Assembly: GCA_031289865.1 (NCBI GenBank)
Contig: JAITOQ010000107.1
Coordinates: 1 to 17,356, forward strand
DNA: 17,356 nt
Direction of reading: 5' to 3'
Source: Clostridiales bacterium
Lineage (GTDB): Bacteria > Bacillota > Clostridia > Christensenellales > JAISNN01
The notes under the pieces are model-generated. The model had not been told where the DNA came from, did no database searches, and saw nothing but the letters and a program-made list of their open reading frames with translations. Numbering within the stretch: the stretch's first letter is position 1; every line of letters starts with the position of its first letter. Position numbers and translations under genes: made by a program. Positions 1 through 6,806 of the stretch are shown here, one piece after another.

Positions 1-1307
1 GTCGTAGAACCGTCTATCGTAGGATAAGCGTTGTTTCTGATAGCGAGAGCGTATTCGCCCGCAACGGAGAAGCTCGAATATATTTGAGTGTAAACTCCGT
101 CGGAATTTTTGAAATAAGGACCGCTCGGATAAGGGGTATACGCGACCGAAAGAAGATCGACGGTCTTGACCCACACGCTGATAGCGTAGAACTGACCGCG
201 CTCTATACGAATGGTATTGGTCGAGTTTGCCTTGTAGCCGTATGCGGTATAATCTCTGTTGCGGAGCATGAGGACAAAGTCCTTGACCGTCGTAAACGGT
301 GTCGGCGGGACAAAGCTCGGATCGCTGCCGTCGCCGATAGGCTCGGCAATTTCGCCGAGAGAGGTGTTTCCCTTATAATCGCCGCGGACGATACCGTAAG
401 AGATCTTGCTGCCGCCCGAAGCATTCGCTTTTGAGGTGTCCTTTGACGTACCCGCCGTACTCGTATAATCGCTCGGGGTGATAGGGGCGGGATACGACTC
501 GTTGTATACGCTTGTGGAGTTGTCAAAGTTTGGATTAGGGAGCTTCATCGAGACAAAATGTGTGTCGCCGGTGTTGTTTCCCGTTACGTCAGCCCATTCG
601 TCCGCGGTCAATTCGGTCGCGCTGGCGGTATCAAAAAAGACCGCGCCCGTCGCGCCGTAACCCGTGCCGCTCGATCCGTTCCACAGCTCAAGCTGTACGG
701 ATTTGGAATTTGACGAGTGAGATTGAATATAAAACGTATATGTGTTCCATTCCACGCCCACGACCGACGAATCGACTACAATCTCGTCGAGGGTGTTTCC
801 GCGCAGACGGACATGAGCCGTCGAACCCGCGGGAACCTTGACGTCAACCGTGACTTTGTAGTATTTTGCCGCGGCGGCGGTAAAGGACTCGTAATAGTAT
901 TTTGCCGCGGATATAGAATTGTATATCATGAGGACATACGGGTCAGCCGTAGCATTCGCGTGGTTTGTGGTAGGGTTCGCGATATTTTTCGCGTCGCCCT
1001 TCGTCCACGTTTTTCTGTCCTTTAAAAAGGCTTCGCCCGTGTTGATGACACCGGAAAGAATGCCCGCTTGAGCGTCCTCGTCCGTATCCGACACGGAGTC
1101 GCTCCAACTCGTCGGAGAAAACGGCGACGCCGTACCGGAGAACTCCTTAAAGTCGCCGTTGGCAAAAAGATTGGTTGTGGTCACTGACGTGTCGGGGTCT
1201 TCATCGGTGTCCGTCGGTCCGCATGACGCGAGGGAAAATACCAATGTTAGGATCATAATGAGTATGACCGCCCAACGCATTGTTTTTTTGCTGCTCAAAT
1301 TTTTCAT
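1..1307 (-). CDS. Secreted lipoprotein with tandem beta-sandwich-like modules (C-terminus outside window)
   Basis: Open frame of 435 full codons running off the left edge, so the 3' end is missing. The start is the ATG complementary to 1305-1307, preceded by AAGGTG six bases upstream. Residues 1-28 are a lipoprotein signal: basic N-terminus, hydrophobic run, lipobox LASC with Cys29. An acidic Thr/Ser/Asp linker follows. The mature part looks like two homologous modules. The first begins near residue 45 (NLFANGDF) and holds VLMIYN at 125-130; the second begins near 256 (LPNPNFDN) and holds VLMLRN at 345-350. Each continues into alternating beta-strand-like text (YYKVTVDVKV, FYAISVWVKT). This pattern resembles carbohydrate-binding or jelly-roll modules of surface proteins, but no family can be named with certainty. 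It probably acts on the outer face of the membrane. The gene is divergent from the TSUP pair and has its own promoter. Confidence 0.85.
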   Translation of the reverse strand, partial: MKNLSSKKTMRWAVILIMILTLVFSLASCGPTDTDEDPDTSVTTTNLFANGDFKEFSGTASPFSPTSWSDSVSDTDEDAQAGILSGVINTGEAFLKDRKTWTKGDAKNIANPTTNHANATADPYVLMIYNSISAAKYYYESFTAAAAKYYKVTVDVKVPAGSTAHVRLRGNTLDEIVVDSSVVGVEWNTYTFYIQSHSSNSKSVQLELWNGSSGTGYGATGAVFFDTASATELTADEWADVTGNNTGDTHFVSMKLPNPNFDNSTSVYNESYPAPITPSDYTSTAGTSKDTSKANASGGSKISYGIVRGDYKGNTSLGEIAEPIGDGSDPSFVPPTPFTTVKDFVLMLRNRDYTAYGYKANSTNTIRIERGQFYAISVWVKTVDLLSVAYTPYPSGPYFKNSDGVYTQIYSSFSVAGEYALAIRNNAYPTIDGST

Positions 1308-1344
1308 ATTCTACACCTTATAAATAAAATTGATGTTACGAACT

Positions 1345-1373
1345 ATTATAATATAATTTTCGGGAATAAGCAA
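1345..1373 (-). promoter_or_regulatory. SigA-type promoter of the lipoprotein gene
   Basis: On the minus strand TTGCTT (1368-1373) and TATAAT (1345-1350) are separated by exactly 17 bases. Transcription would start near 1338, giving a leader of about 30 bases that includes the ribosome binding site AAGGTG. Confidence 0.7.
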
Positions 1374-1455
1374 GCGAAGAAGCGCATTTTTTTCATATTA
1401 TTATAAATAATACAATATAGCGGGATAAAAACGGGAAGAAAAAGGGGAGAAACAC

Positions 1456-1824
1456 ATGCAAAAAGAAAAGAAAAAAATATGGCTGATGATCCTCGGCGGG
1501 ATTGCGGTAGGGTTTGCGAACGGCTTTTTTGGCGGGGGCGGAGGAATGATAGCCGTCCCGCTCTTAATCGGCGCGTTTCATCTCCCAAAAAAGAAAGCGC
1601 ACGCGACCGCGCTCGCCGTGATACTCCCCCTTTCCGTGATAAGCGGAGCGATCTATCTCACACGCGGCGCGGCTGAAGTCCCCGTCCTCATAGGAGCGGG
1701 CGCGGGGGTACTTGTCGGCGGTATTATAGGCGCGCTCCTTTTAAAAAAAATCCCGAACGAAACGCTTGCGCCGCTGTTTTATTTTATCATGATTGTCGCG
1801 GGAGCGGTTATGATTTTCTTTTAA
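1456..1824 (+). CDS. Half-size TSUP (TauE/SafE-type) membrane protein, first of a pair
   Basis: A 122-residue, very hydrophobic protein with about four membrane segments. It carries the glycine-rich first-helix signature of the TSUP permease superfamily (GFANGFFGGGGGMIAVPLL, residues 19-37), then KKAHATALAVILPLSVISG. Full TauE/SafE proteins are about 250 residues with two such repeats, so this is one repeat. The next gene supplies a second, which suggests a heterodimeric permease. Family members move sulfite, sulfonates or other small organic anions; the substrate here cannot be read. A GGGGAG Shine-Dalgarno lies at 1444-1449. The basic N-terminus (QKEKKK) predicts a cytoplasmic start. The last base of the TAA stop is also the first base of the repeat element that separates the pair. 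Confidence 0.85.
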   Translation: MQKEKKKIWLMILGGIAVGFANGFFGGGGGMIAVPLLIGAFHLPKKKAHATALAVILPLSVISGAIYLTRGAAEVPVLIGAGAGVLVGGIIGALLLKKIPNETLAPLFYFIMIVAGAVMIFF

Positions 1825-1974
1825 TGCAGAATGCAAAATGCAAAATGCAGAATTGCGGATAATTATAGATGTAATTCGGAAAAATCGTTTGAGATTCTTC
1901 GCAAGCTCAGAATGACACCGACTTTTTTGCATGGTGTCTACTTTCTTTTAGCTCCGCAATTCTGCATTCTGCAT
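1824..1974. repeat. MITE-like element with heptad inverted ends
   Basis: The left end has four 7-bp units ATGCARA (1824-1851) followed by ATTGCGGAT (1852-1860). The right end has TCCGCAAT (1953-1960) followed by two TCTGCAT units (1961-1974), the inverse arrangement. Between them lies a stretch with GATTCTTCGC and CTCAGAATGACACC, also found near 10968-10995 and, reversed, near 11790-11820. There is no coding capacity. It splits the two TSUP half-genes. Confidence 0.8.
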
Positions 1975-1994
1975 TAAAAAAAGGAGATTGAAAA

Positions 1995-2384
1995 ATGCAA
2001 TACATTTATTACGCTTTAATCGGCTTTGCGGGCGGGGTGCTCGGCGGCATGGGAATGGGCGGGGGAACCCTCCTCATTCCTATGCTCATACTCTTTATGG
2101 GCGTGAGTCAGCACGGGGCGCAAGGCGCAAATCTACTCGCGTTTATACCCATGTCTATCATCGCGCTCCTCATTCACCTAAAAAACAAATTGGTCGAAAA
2201 GCGCGTGGTTTTGCCTATCGCGCTTTCGGCGGCGGTGACTGCCGCCCTTGGGTCGTTTCTCTCGCTTAAGCTCGACGCGCATCTCTTGCGCTTGATATTC
2301 GGGATTTTTTTGACGGTGTCGGGGTGTGTTTACATGATTTCGTGGGTAATATCACGCAAATCAAAGTTGAAAGTTGAAAGTTGA
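1995..2384 (+). CDS. Half-size TSUP (TauE/SafE-type) membrane protein, second of a pair
   Basis: A 129-residue hydrophobic protein with about four membrane segments and the TSUP repeat signature GGVLGGMGMGGGTLLIPM, residues 13-30, followed by GAQGANLLAFIPMS. It resembles the preceding protein in length and design but is clearly diverged, as expected for partners in a heterodimeric permease. The start at 1995 has a strong AAGGAG (1981-1986) eight bases upstream. The C-terminus is odd: the last residues KLKVES and the TGA stop are read from a GTTGAAA heptad array (2366-2386), so the original end of the gene has probably been replaced. Basic residues SRKSKLK at the end predict a cytoplasmic C-terminus. 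Sulfur-compound transport is a family-based guess only. Confidence 0.85.
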   Translation: MQYIYYALIGFAGGVLGGMGMGGGTLLIPMLILFMGVSQHGAQGANLLAFIPMSIIALLIHLKNKLVEKRVVLPIALSAAVTAALGSFLSLKLDAHLLRLIFGIFLTVSGCVYMISWVISRKSKLKVES

Positions 2385-2386
2385 AA
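2366..2386 (+). repeat. Three GTTGAAA heptads overlapping a gene end
   Basis: Three perfect GTTGAAA copies followed by ATTAA. The stop codon of the upstream TSUP gene (2382-2384) lies inside the third copy. No TTGCGGAT cap is present here. Confidence 0.85.
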
Positions 2387-2428
2387 ATTAATGATAAAAA
2401 ACAGAATTAAAAATATTTCCAAAACATA

Positions 2429-2457
2429 TTGACAAAGACCCGTTTTGAGGATATAAT
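2429..2457 (+). promoter_or_regulatory. Consensus SigA promoter of the 88-residue membrane protein
   Basis: TTGACA (2429-2434), 17-base spacer, TATAAT (2452-2457): a perfect consensus. Transcription would start near 2464. The start of the transcript could fold a small A/U hairpin, AAAAAAC (2469-2475) with GTTTTTT (2480-2486) around loop TGCG. It is too weak to call a terminator. Confidence 0.85.
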
Positions 2458-2518
2458 ATAACCGTAATAAAAAACTGCGGTTTTTTTAACGGAGAACTCA
2501 AAAAAAGGGGTGTAATTT

Positions 2519-2785
2519 ATGACAAAAAAAATAATTTTAAGTGTTGTTACCTTATTATTCGCGGGGTTGACGGTGTTTGTCGCGCTATGGACGCCGCAAC
2601 CCGCAAACTATGTTTGGATATACAATCACACGGGAAAGAGCGACGCTGTCCTCGATATGTTTACCACTGTTTTTGCAAAAGGCGCGGGCGGTATATCTAT
2701 GACGGTCGTCGTCCTCGGAACAATCGCGGTCTTTTTGTTAGTCTATACGCTCATCGCGTTTTTCGGCAAGAAAAAAGAAGAATAA
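2519..2785 (+). CDS. Small two-helix membrane protein, function unknown
   Basis: An 88-residue protein that I do not recognise. It has a short basic N-terminus (MTKK), a first hydrophobic helix at about residues 5-23, an extracytoplasmic loop of about 35 residues with aromatic residues (PANYVWIYNHTG), a second helix at about 59-82 and a charged tail GKKKEE. By the positive-inside rule both ends are cytoplasmic. AAAGGGGTG lies a few bases before the ATG. It is expressed from its own consensus promoter just upstream, so it is probably a strongly transcribed monocistronic gene. It is followed at once by a twelve-unit heptad array and a cluster of palindromes that can end transcription. Confidence 0.75.
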   Translation: MTKKIILSVVTLLFAGLTVFVALWTPQPANYVWIYNHTGKSDAVLDMFTTVFAKGAGGISMTVVVLGTIAVFLLVYTLIAFFGKKKEE

Positions 2786-2790
2786 ACTTA

Positions 2791-2883
2791 ATGCAGAATG
2801 CAAAATGCAGAATGCAGAATGCAGAATGCAGAATGCAGAATGCAAAATGCAAAATGCAAAATGCAGAATGCAGAATTGCGGAT
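2791..2883 (+). repeat. Twelve-unit ATGCARA heptad array with ATTGCGGAT cap
   Basis: Twelve perfect 7-bp units of ATGCAGA or ATGCAAA fill 2791-2874 and end in ATTGCGGAT at 2875-2883. The base at unit position 6 varies only between G and A. This is the longest ATGCARA array in the window. No inverted right end follows. Confidence 0.9.
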
Positions 2884-2893
2884 TAAAATGTAG

Positions 2894-2914
2894 GGGCGAC
2901 CGCCTCGGTCGCCC
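2894..2914. repeat. GC-rich palindrome
   Basis: Perfect 9-bp stem GGGCGACCG / CGGTCGCCC around a three-base loop, preceded by GTA. It has the same layout as the GGGACGATG palindromes nearby but a different stem sequence. Confidence 0.75.
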
Positions 2915-2935
2915 GAAATCCGTATCAAAATGTAG

Positions 2936-2957
2936 GGGACGATGCCTTCATCGTCCC
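2936..2957. repeat. Dispersed palindrome GGGACGATG, first copy
   Basis: Perfect 9-bp stem GGGACGATG / CATCGTCCC with loop CCTT, flanked by TGTAG and GTATCC. The same unit recurs at 8727-8748. An inverted copy lies at 3020-3041 and a decayed one starts at 5480. Confidence 0.85.
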
Positions 2958-2967
2958 GTATCCAAAT

Positions 2968-3009
2968 AAAAAGTAGGTGTCATTTTGTATGAGGTGACAC
3001 CTACTTTTT
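2968..3009. terminator. Bidirectional hairpin terminator between convergent genes
   Basis: Fifteen-base perfect arms (2968-2982 and 2995-3009), containing AGTAGGTGTCA and its complement, enclose a 12-base loop. The stem begins with A and ends with a T run on both strands, so it can act as an intrinsic terminator both for the 88-residue gene (+) and for the glycoside hydrolase (-). It is nested between two oppositely oriented GGGACGATG palindromes. The AGTAGGTGTCA arm also occurs in the dispersed elements near 10996 and 11787. Confidence 0.65.
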
Positions 3010-3019
3010 TATATCGATA

Positions 3020-3041
3020 GGGACGATGAGGACATCGTCCC
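3020..3041. repeat. Dispersed palindrome GGGACGATG, inverted copy
   Basis: Stem GGGACGATG (3020-3028) and CATCGTCCC (3033-3041) with loop AGGA, followed by CTACA. The flanks show that it is reversed relative to the copy at 2936-2957. Confidence 0.85.
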
Positions 3042-3081
3042 CTACAAACGACAGTTTTCTCCCGTTCTTTTTTTATCAAAA

Positions 3082-5304
3082 TTAAACTCTATAAATTTTC
3101 AACAGCACAGCCGACGTTCCCGTCAAGAGTAAGTTGACGTTTCCTCCGACGACGGTATATTTTTTGCCGCTGACGAGGTCGAGCGCGGCATAATTCCCGC
3201 TCAAGCCGTAGTCGGACAGCCGCACGGGCGCGTATTTTTCGCCGGCGGGATTGAAGTTAAAAAACGCGGTATAGAGGGTGTCGTTTTCTAAGAGATAAAA
3301 GCCCTCGCTGAACTTTCCCGACTGCATAGGACGGAAGCTCTCGCCGTTGAGCGCGAGCGACATCAGCTCCGTATTGTTGAGATAGCTTTCGGCACGTTTT
3401 TTGGATTCCGGATAGACGAGATTGTCGCTCCACATAAAGAGCGAACCCGCGAGCAGCCTCGATACGATTCCCGCCGCCGCCTCACCGCCGCTTGCGGGCG
3501 TAGGGGAGTCCGTATTGTGACTGCGGTACAGTACGAGGTGGTCGGGGTCGGAAATCGAGATGATTCTGCCGTTCATCCACCACGCGTAAGTGAGCGTGTT
3601 TAGGAGATAGCTTGTACTCGTCGATTTTTCAAACGCGTCGCAAGCTATTCTCCGCGAGTGTACCCACTGTCCCGAAAAGACGGGCGAAATCGCAACGTTT
3701 AAAAAGAATTGCTTGCCGCTCCCGATATGCGCATAAGCATGACGGTAGATGTATTCCATACCGTAATTATAAGCAGCCATGCCCGTCGTGATACAAGGAT
3801 TGTAGTGAGTCCCCTCCATCGACGCGTTATTGACGAAATCCATCTTGAGATACTCGTACCCAAGGTCGATTATCAGGTCTAAAAACCGATCTATGCGCTT
3901 TAGCGTACCGGGGTGGGTCGGGTCGAGGGAGTATGCGCCGCTGTAGCCGATAGGACTCCCGACGCCGTCGCGGAGAACCAAATCGCGATAGTAGTATTGC
4001 GCGCCCGTATCGTCTGTGATACCGTGTCCGTCGAGGTCGAGGACGGGACTGTCGAGATCCCAACCCCAATACGAAAACGGCGTCCAATAAGTACCCGCCT
4101 TTTGTCCGTTTGCGTTTATATAGCCGACGACGGAGGATTTTTCGTCGGCGGTGAGGGACTCAAAGCCGCTGTCCATGTTGAGATAGACGTCCGCGTCCTT
4201 GCCGTAGTTTGGGAGCGCGGTCTTGATATAGTCGCTCATTTCCGTCATGGTCTTGTAGCTCATGTCAAAGCCCAACGCCGCCCAAGAATTGTATCCGACG
4301 GGCGTATTGCCCTCCCAAGCGAGGGGCGGTTCGGCAATCCCCGCCGCGTCGCCGTATTGCTCCAAGCCGTTTCGGTAGTCCGCGTAATAGCCGTAAAACA
4401 TAGACGGACTCGTAATCTCAGTCCCGCTGACGTAGCCGTGTTCGACGGTAGCCTCCGTACGGAGTACGTTGTCGTAGTCGCGTGATTCGTAAGAAATCAT
4501 ACCGTAATGGACGTATAACTCGTCAAGCCCGACCGTGTTGCTTTTTTGGGAGCTGTAGGTGTAGACGGCGTTTTTGAATACGCCGTTGTGGAGCGCGCCT
4601 ATCACAAGCCCTTCCATGGCTTTTTCGTTGTAGATGAGCGCGAATCCGTAACCGTAATTTTTACCGCCGCCCATCACGCGGGGAGAATAGTTCTCAAAGT
4701 CGTTGTTGTCGAACGGAGCTTCTAAAAAGGTCATTTGTTTCATGTTGCCGACGGCGGTCTTTGCGCCGGATTTTCCCCCCGAAAGGATCTCGCGCATATC
4801 GTTCGAGGCGATTTCCTTGCCGTTTTCGGTCGAAGAGAGGAGAATCTCCGTGCGGAGATATTCGGCGCGGTCATAAAGATAAAAATTTTGTTTCATAACG
4901 ATATCGTCAAAAAGGTTTATGACGGAGAGGCGAATACCCGTTCCGAACCCGTCGGCGTAATGTTCCTCCGCAAAAAAGGCGCGGCTCTTTGCGGACAGCG
5001 AATCATACTCCGCCTTTTTGCCGTTTTCGTCCGTGACGACGGCGTAAGAGTATGCGCGTTGAGTGAGGGTATAACCGTCGTAGAGAATAGCGTAATATCC
5101 GTCGGATAGCCGATAGCGTACGGTCACATAGTCGTTGTCGAGGACTAAATCCTCGTCCTCTTTACGGAATTCTGTATTTTCGGGGTCGGGAGCGAGGTCT
5201 AAAGGACGGTATTGCCCCAAAAGTAGGCTTACACTGTACGCAGAAAGGCAAATCAAAAGAACGATTGCCGTAATCATAGCGATGTATTTTAGTTTTTGCA
5301 GCAT
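3082..5304 (-). CDS. Membrane-anchored clan GH-D glycoside hydrolase (GH36/GH27-like)
   Basis: A 740-residue protein. A signal anchor covers residues about 10-29 with no lipobox, followed by a beta-rich N-terminal domain to about 320. A TIM barrel follows with clan GH-D landmarks: GYNSW (337-341), DSGFE (378-382), GQKAGTYWTPF (400-410), the nucleophile motif YLKMDF with Asp489, and the likely acid/base region RRIACD with Asp556. A small beta domain ends the protein. The clan cleaves alpha-galactosides and related alpha-linked sugars with retention; the exact substrate is not readable. The enzyme probably works at the outer membrane face. The frame stays open upstream to 5409, but the promoter at 5369-5397 lies inside that extension. 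The start is therefore placed at 5304, behind a G-rich but poor ribosome site. The gene is transcribed alone, convergent with the 88-residue gene. Confidence 0.85.
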   Translation of the reverse strand: MLQKLKYIAMITAIVLLICLSAYSVSLLLGQYRPLDLAPDPENTEFRKEDEDLVLDNDYVTVRYRLSDGYYAILYDGYTLTQRAYSYAVVTDENGKKAEYDSLSAKSRAFFAEEHYADGFGTGIRLSVINLFDDIVMKQNFYLYDRAEYLRTEILLSSTENGKEIASNDMREILSGGKSGAKTAVGNMKQMTFLEAPFDNNDFENYSPRVMGGGKNYGYGFALIYNEKAMEGLVIGALHNGVFKNAVYTYSSQKSNTVGLDELYVHYGMISYESRDYDNVLRTEATVEHGYVSGTEITSPSMFYGYYADYRNGLEQYGDAAGIAEPPLAWEGNTPVGYNSWAALGFDMSYKTMTEMSDYIKTALPNYGKDADVYLNMDSGFESLTADEKSSVVGYINANGQKAGTYWTPFSYWGWDLDSPVLDLDGHGITDDTGAQYYYRDLVLRDGVGSPIGYSGAYSLDPTHPGTLKRIDRFLDLIIDLGYEYLKMDFVNNASMEGTHYNPCITTGMAAYNYGMEYIYRHAYAHIGSGKQFFLNVAISPVFSGQWVHSRRIACDAFEKSTSTSYLLNTLTYAWWMNGRIISISDPDHLVLYRSHNTDSPTPASGGEAAAGIVSRLLAGSLFMWSDNLVYPESKKRAESYLNNTELMSLALNGESFRPMQSGKFSEGFYLLENDTLYTAFFNFNPAGEKYAPVRLSDYGLSGNYAALDLVSGKKYTVVGGNVNLLLTGTSAVLLKIYRV

Positions 5305-5322
5305 GATTGCCCCCGCAAGTCC

Positions 5323-5346
5323 CCCCAAAGAAAATGTTTTTTGGGG
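5323..5346 (-). promoter_or_regulatory. Hairpin in the glycoside hydrolase leader
   Basis: In the minus-strand transcript CCCCAAA and TTTGGGG pair as a 7-bp stem around a ten-base loop, ending about 18 bases before the start codon. It could occlude or space the G-rich ribosome binding region. No known riboswitch is recognised. Confidence 0.45.
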
Positions 5347-5368
5347 AAGAAGAATATATAATACGGAC

Positions 5369-5397
5369 AGTATATCATATTTTCTTTTGCTTGTCAA
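5369..5397 (-). promoter_or_regulatory. SigA promoter of the glycoside hydrolase
   Basis: On the minus strand TTGACA (5392-5397), a 17-base spacer, then TATACT (5369-5374). Transcription would start near 5362. This excludes translation from the upstream in-frame ATG at 5409. Confidence 0.8.
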
Positions 5398-5410
5398 CAC
5401 CGTAAGCAAA

Positions 5411-5438
5411 GTTGAAAATTGAAAGTTGAGAGTTGAAA
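5411..5438 (+). repeat. Four GTTGARA-type heptads
   Basis: GTTGAAA, ATTGAAA, GTTGAGA and GTTGAAA in a row, then ATTAA. They lie just upstream of the glycoside hydrolase promoter. The rest of the 5439-5561 gap holds a decayed copy of the GGGACGATG palindrome from about 5478, with its right arm degenerate, and no gene that I can support. Confidence 0.8.
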
Positions 5439-5561
5439 ATTAAGGCGTCGCTTTGCTCCGATTGATTTTTTATGCTTACGGGACGATGAGGGCAGACTAC
5501 TACAGAAAAACAGCGGCTTTTATTAAAAAACAAAATTAAGACACTTTTATTGCGTTCCTTA

Positions 5562-5590
5562 TTGAAAAAACGGGGAATATGTGGTAAAAT
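5562..5590 (+). promoter_or_regulatory. SigA promoter of the nuclease/ATPase operon
   Basis: TTGAAA (5562-5567), 17-base spacer, TAAAAT (5585-5590). The predicted start near 5597 leaves a leader of about 110 bases that contains the large hairpin at 5638-5673. Confidence 0.7.
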
Positions 5591-5637
5591 GGTATTAAAC
5601 AATTAAAACATTAAAGCGTTAAAGTTTTTGAAAAGAG

Positions 5638-5673
5638 CGCGAGAAAAAATTTTTGTAAAAATTTTGTCTCGCG
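5638..5673 (+). promoter_or_regulatory. Long near-perfect hairpin in the yhaO-like leader
   Basis: Outer stem CGCGAGA / TCTCGCG, 7 bp, then one A/G mismatch, then a 9-bp inner stem AAAATTTTT / AAAAATTTT closing on a two-base gap. It lies about 36 bases upstream of the start codon. It is not followed by a U run, so it is not a standard terminator. RNA stability control or protein binding is possible. Confidence 0.55.
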
Positions 5674-5709
5674 ACATTTAAAAATCAAAAAAACAAAAAA
5701 GGAAAAATC

Positions 5710-6804
5710 ATGAAAATCATTCATTGTTCGGATCTTCATCTTGATTCGCCTATGCGGTACTTGACCGCCGAAAAAGCAAGGGTTCGCCGCGCCGAGCTTT
5801 TTCAAGCGTTTTCCGACACGCTTGCGTTTGCGCGTGAACATTCAGTGAGAGCGGTACTTGTGGCGGGCGATTTATTTGATTCGGATTCCGTGTCGATAAG
5901 CGTAAAAAAGAGCGTAGAGGACTTAATACGGGCTTACGGCGACATATTGTTCTTTTATGTTTCGGGAAATCATGATTTTAAGAGCGGATTTTTTGAGAAC
6001 GACGCGCCTAAGAACTTTAAGACGGCGAAGTCGGGCGGCGGTTTTTTTGCCTATGATTTGGAGGGGGGAGTCACGGTCGCTTTGATCGATTGTCCTCCCG
6101 ATTCGCCCGCCGTGTACGAGGGCTTGTCCCTTGACCGTGCGCGGCGCAATATCGTCGTTATGCACGGCGAAGCGTCGGAGTACCTCAAAAAGGACGGCGC
6201 GGCGACGGTCCGGCTTGCGTATTTAAGGGAGCGGAATATCGACTATCTCGCTCTCGGTCATTACCACGATTTTTTTGCGGCAAGGTTAGACGGGCGCGGT
6301 GAATACGTCTATTCGGGTTGTCTTGCGGGACGCGGCTTTGACGAATGCGGTCAAAAAGGCTTTGTTCTCTTAGATATCGACGAAAAAGGCGTGTTGTCGC
6401 AGAGCTTCGTTCCGCTTGCGGGCGGCAGAGAGTTTTTTACTGTCGAGGCGGTCATTACGGGGTGCGGGAGCATGTATGCGGTAGAAGCGGCGGCTCTATC
6501 GGCGTTAAACGGCATCGCGCCGCAAAACGCGGTCAAGGTCGTGTTGACGGGACGTGCGCATAAGGGGTTGAGAAAGGATCTCCGCGCACTCGGCGAGCAG
6601 CTCTCACGCCGGTTCTTTTTTGCAAAGGTTGCGGACGAGTCGCGGCTCGACGTTTCGATTGCGGAATATGAGGGCGACGTGTCCTTAAAGGGCGAATTTG
6701 TCCGTCTCGTACTGCGTTCCGACTTAGACGAACGCGAAAAAGAGGAGATCGCCGCTTGCGGTTTGCGTTATTTAGAAGAGTCGTCGGCGTCGTCGGAGGG
6801 TTGA
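5710..6804 (+). CDS. yhaO: YhaO/SbcD-like metallophosphoesterase DNA repair nuclease
   Basis: A 364-residue cytoplasmic protein with all calcineurin-like phosphoesterase motifs of the SbcD/Mre11 nuclease family: SDLHLDSP (Asp8, His10), GDLFD (Asp54), GNHD (Asn87, His88), MHGE (His152) and GHYH (His184, His186). These ligands normally bind two manganese ions that cut DNA ends. The opening DLHLDSP is typical of the YhaO branch rather than classical SbcD, and the length is usual for the family. A C-terminal region of about 120 residues should contact the partner ATPase. An AAAAAGGAAA ribosome site precedes the ATG. The partner ATPase follows two bases after the stop, and its ribosome binding site lies inside the last codons of this gene, so translation is coupled. 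A long leader hairpin may tune expression. Confidence 0.92.
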   Translation: MKIIHCSDLHLDSPMRYLTAEKARVRRAELFQAFSDTLAFAREHSVRAVLVAGDLFDSDSVSISVKKSVEDLIRAYGDILFFYVSGNHDFKSGFFENDAPKNFKTAKSGGGFFAYDLEGGVTVALIDCPPDSPAVYEGLSLDRARRNIVVMHGEASEYLKKDGAATVRLAYLRERNIDYLALGHYHDFFAARLDGRGEYVYSGCLAGRGFDECGQKGFVLLDIDEKGVLSQSFVPLAGGREFFTVEAVITGCGSMYAVEAAALSALNGIAPQNAVKVVLTGRAHKGLRKDLRALGEQLSRRFFFAKVADESRLDVSIAEYEGDVSLKGEFVRLVLRSDLDEREKEEIAACGLRYLEESSASSEG

Positions 6805-6806
6805 TT

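Noticed and set aside
2791..2883. CRISPR array
   Set aside because: Units are 7 bp in direct tandem with no spacers, and no cas genes are present.
2587..2886. 99-codon plus-strand frame ending in repeated MQNAKCR-type text
   Set aside because: It overlaps the 88-residue gene in another frame, then reads the ATGCARA array, which has no stops in any frame. Similar repeat-reading frames at 10979-11179 and 1741-1932 were also dropped.
3913..4485. 190-codon open frame on the plus strand inside the glycoside hydrolase gene
   Set aside because: Antisense shadow of a clear coding region, with no ribosome site, and low-complexity R/V-rich protein text. The same reasoning removes the plus frames at 84-1025 (inside the lipoprotein), 4735-5109 and 10176-10739.
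6756..6806. Upstream in-frame start of the SMC-like ATPase
   Set aside because: It lies inside the nuclease gene without a ribosome site, whereas GGAGGG stands six bases before 6807.
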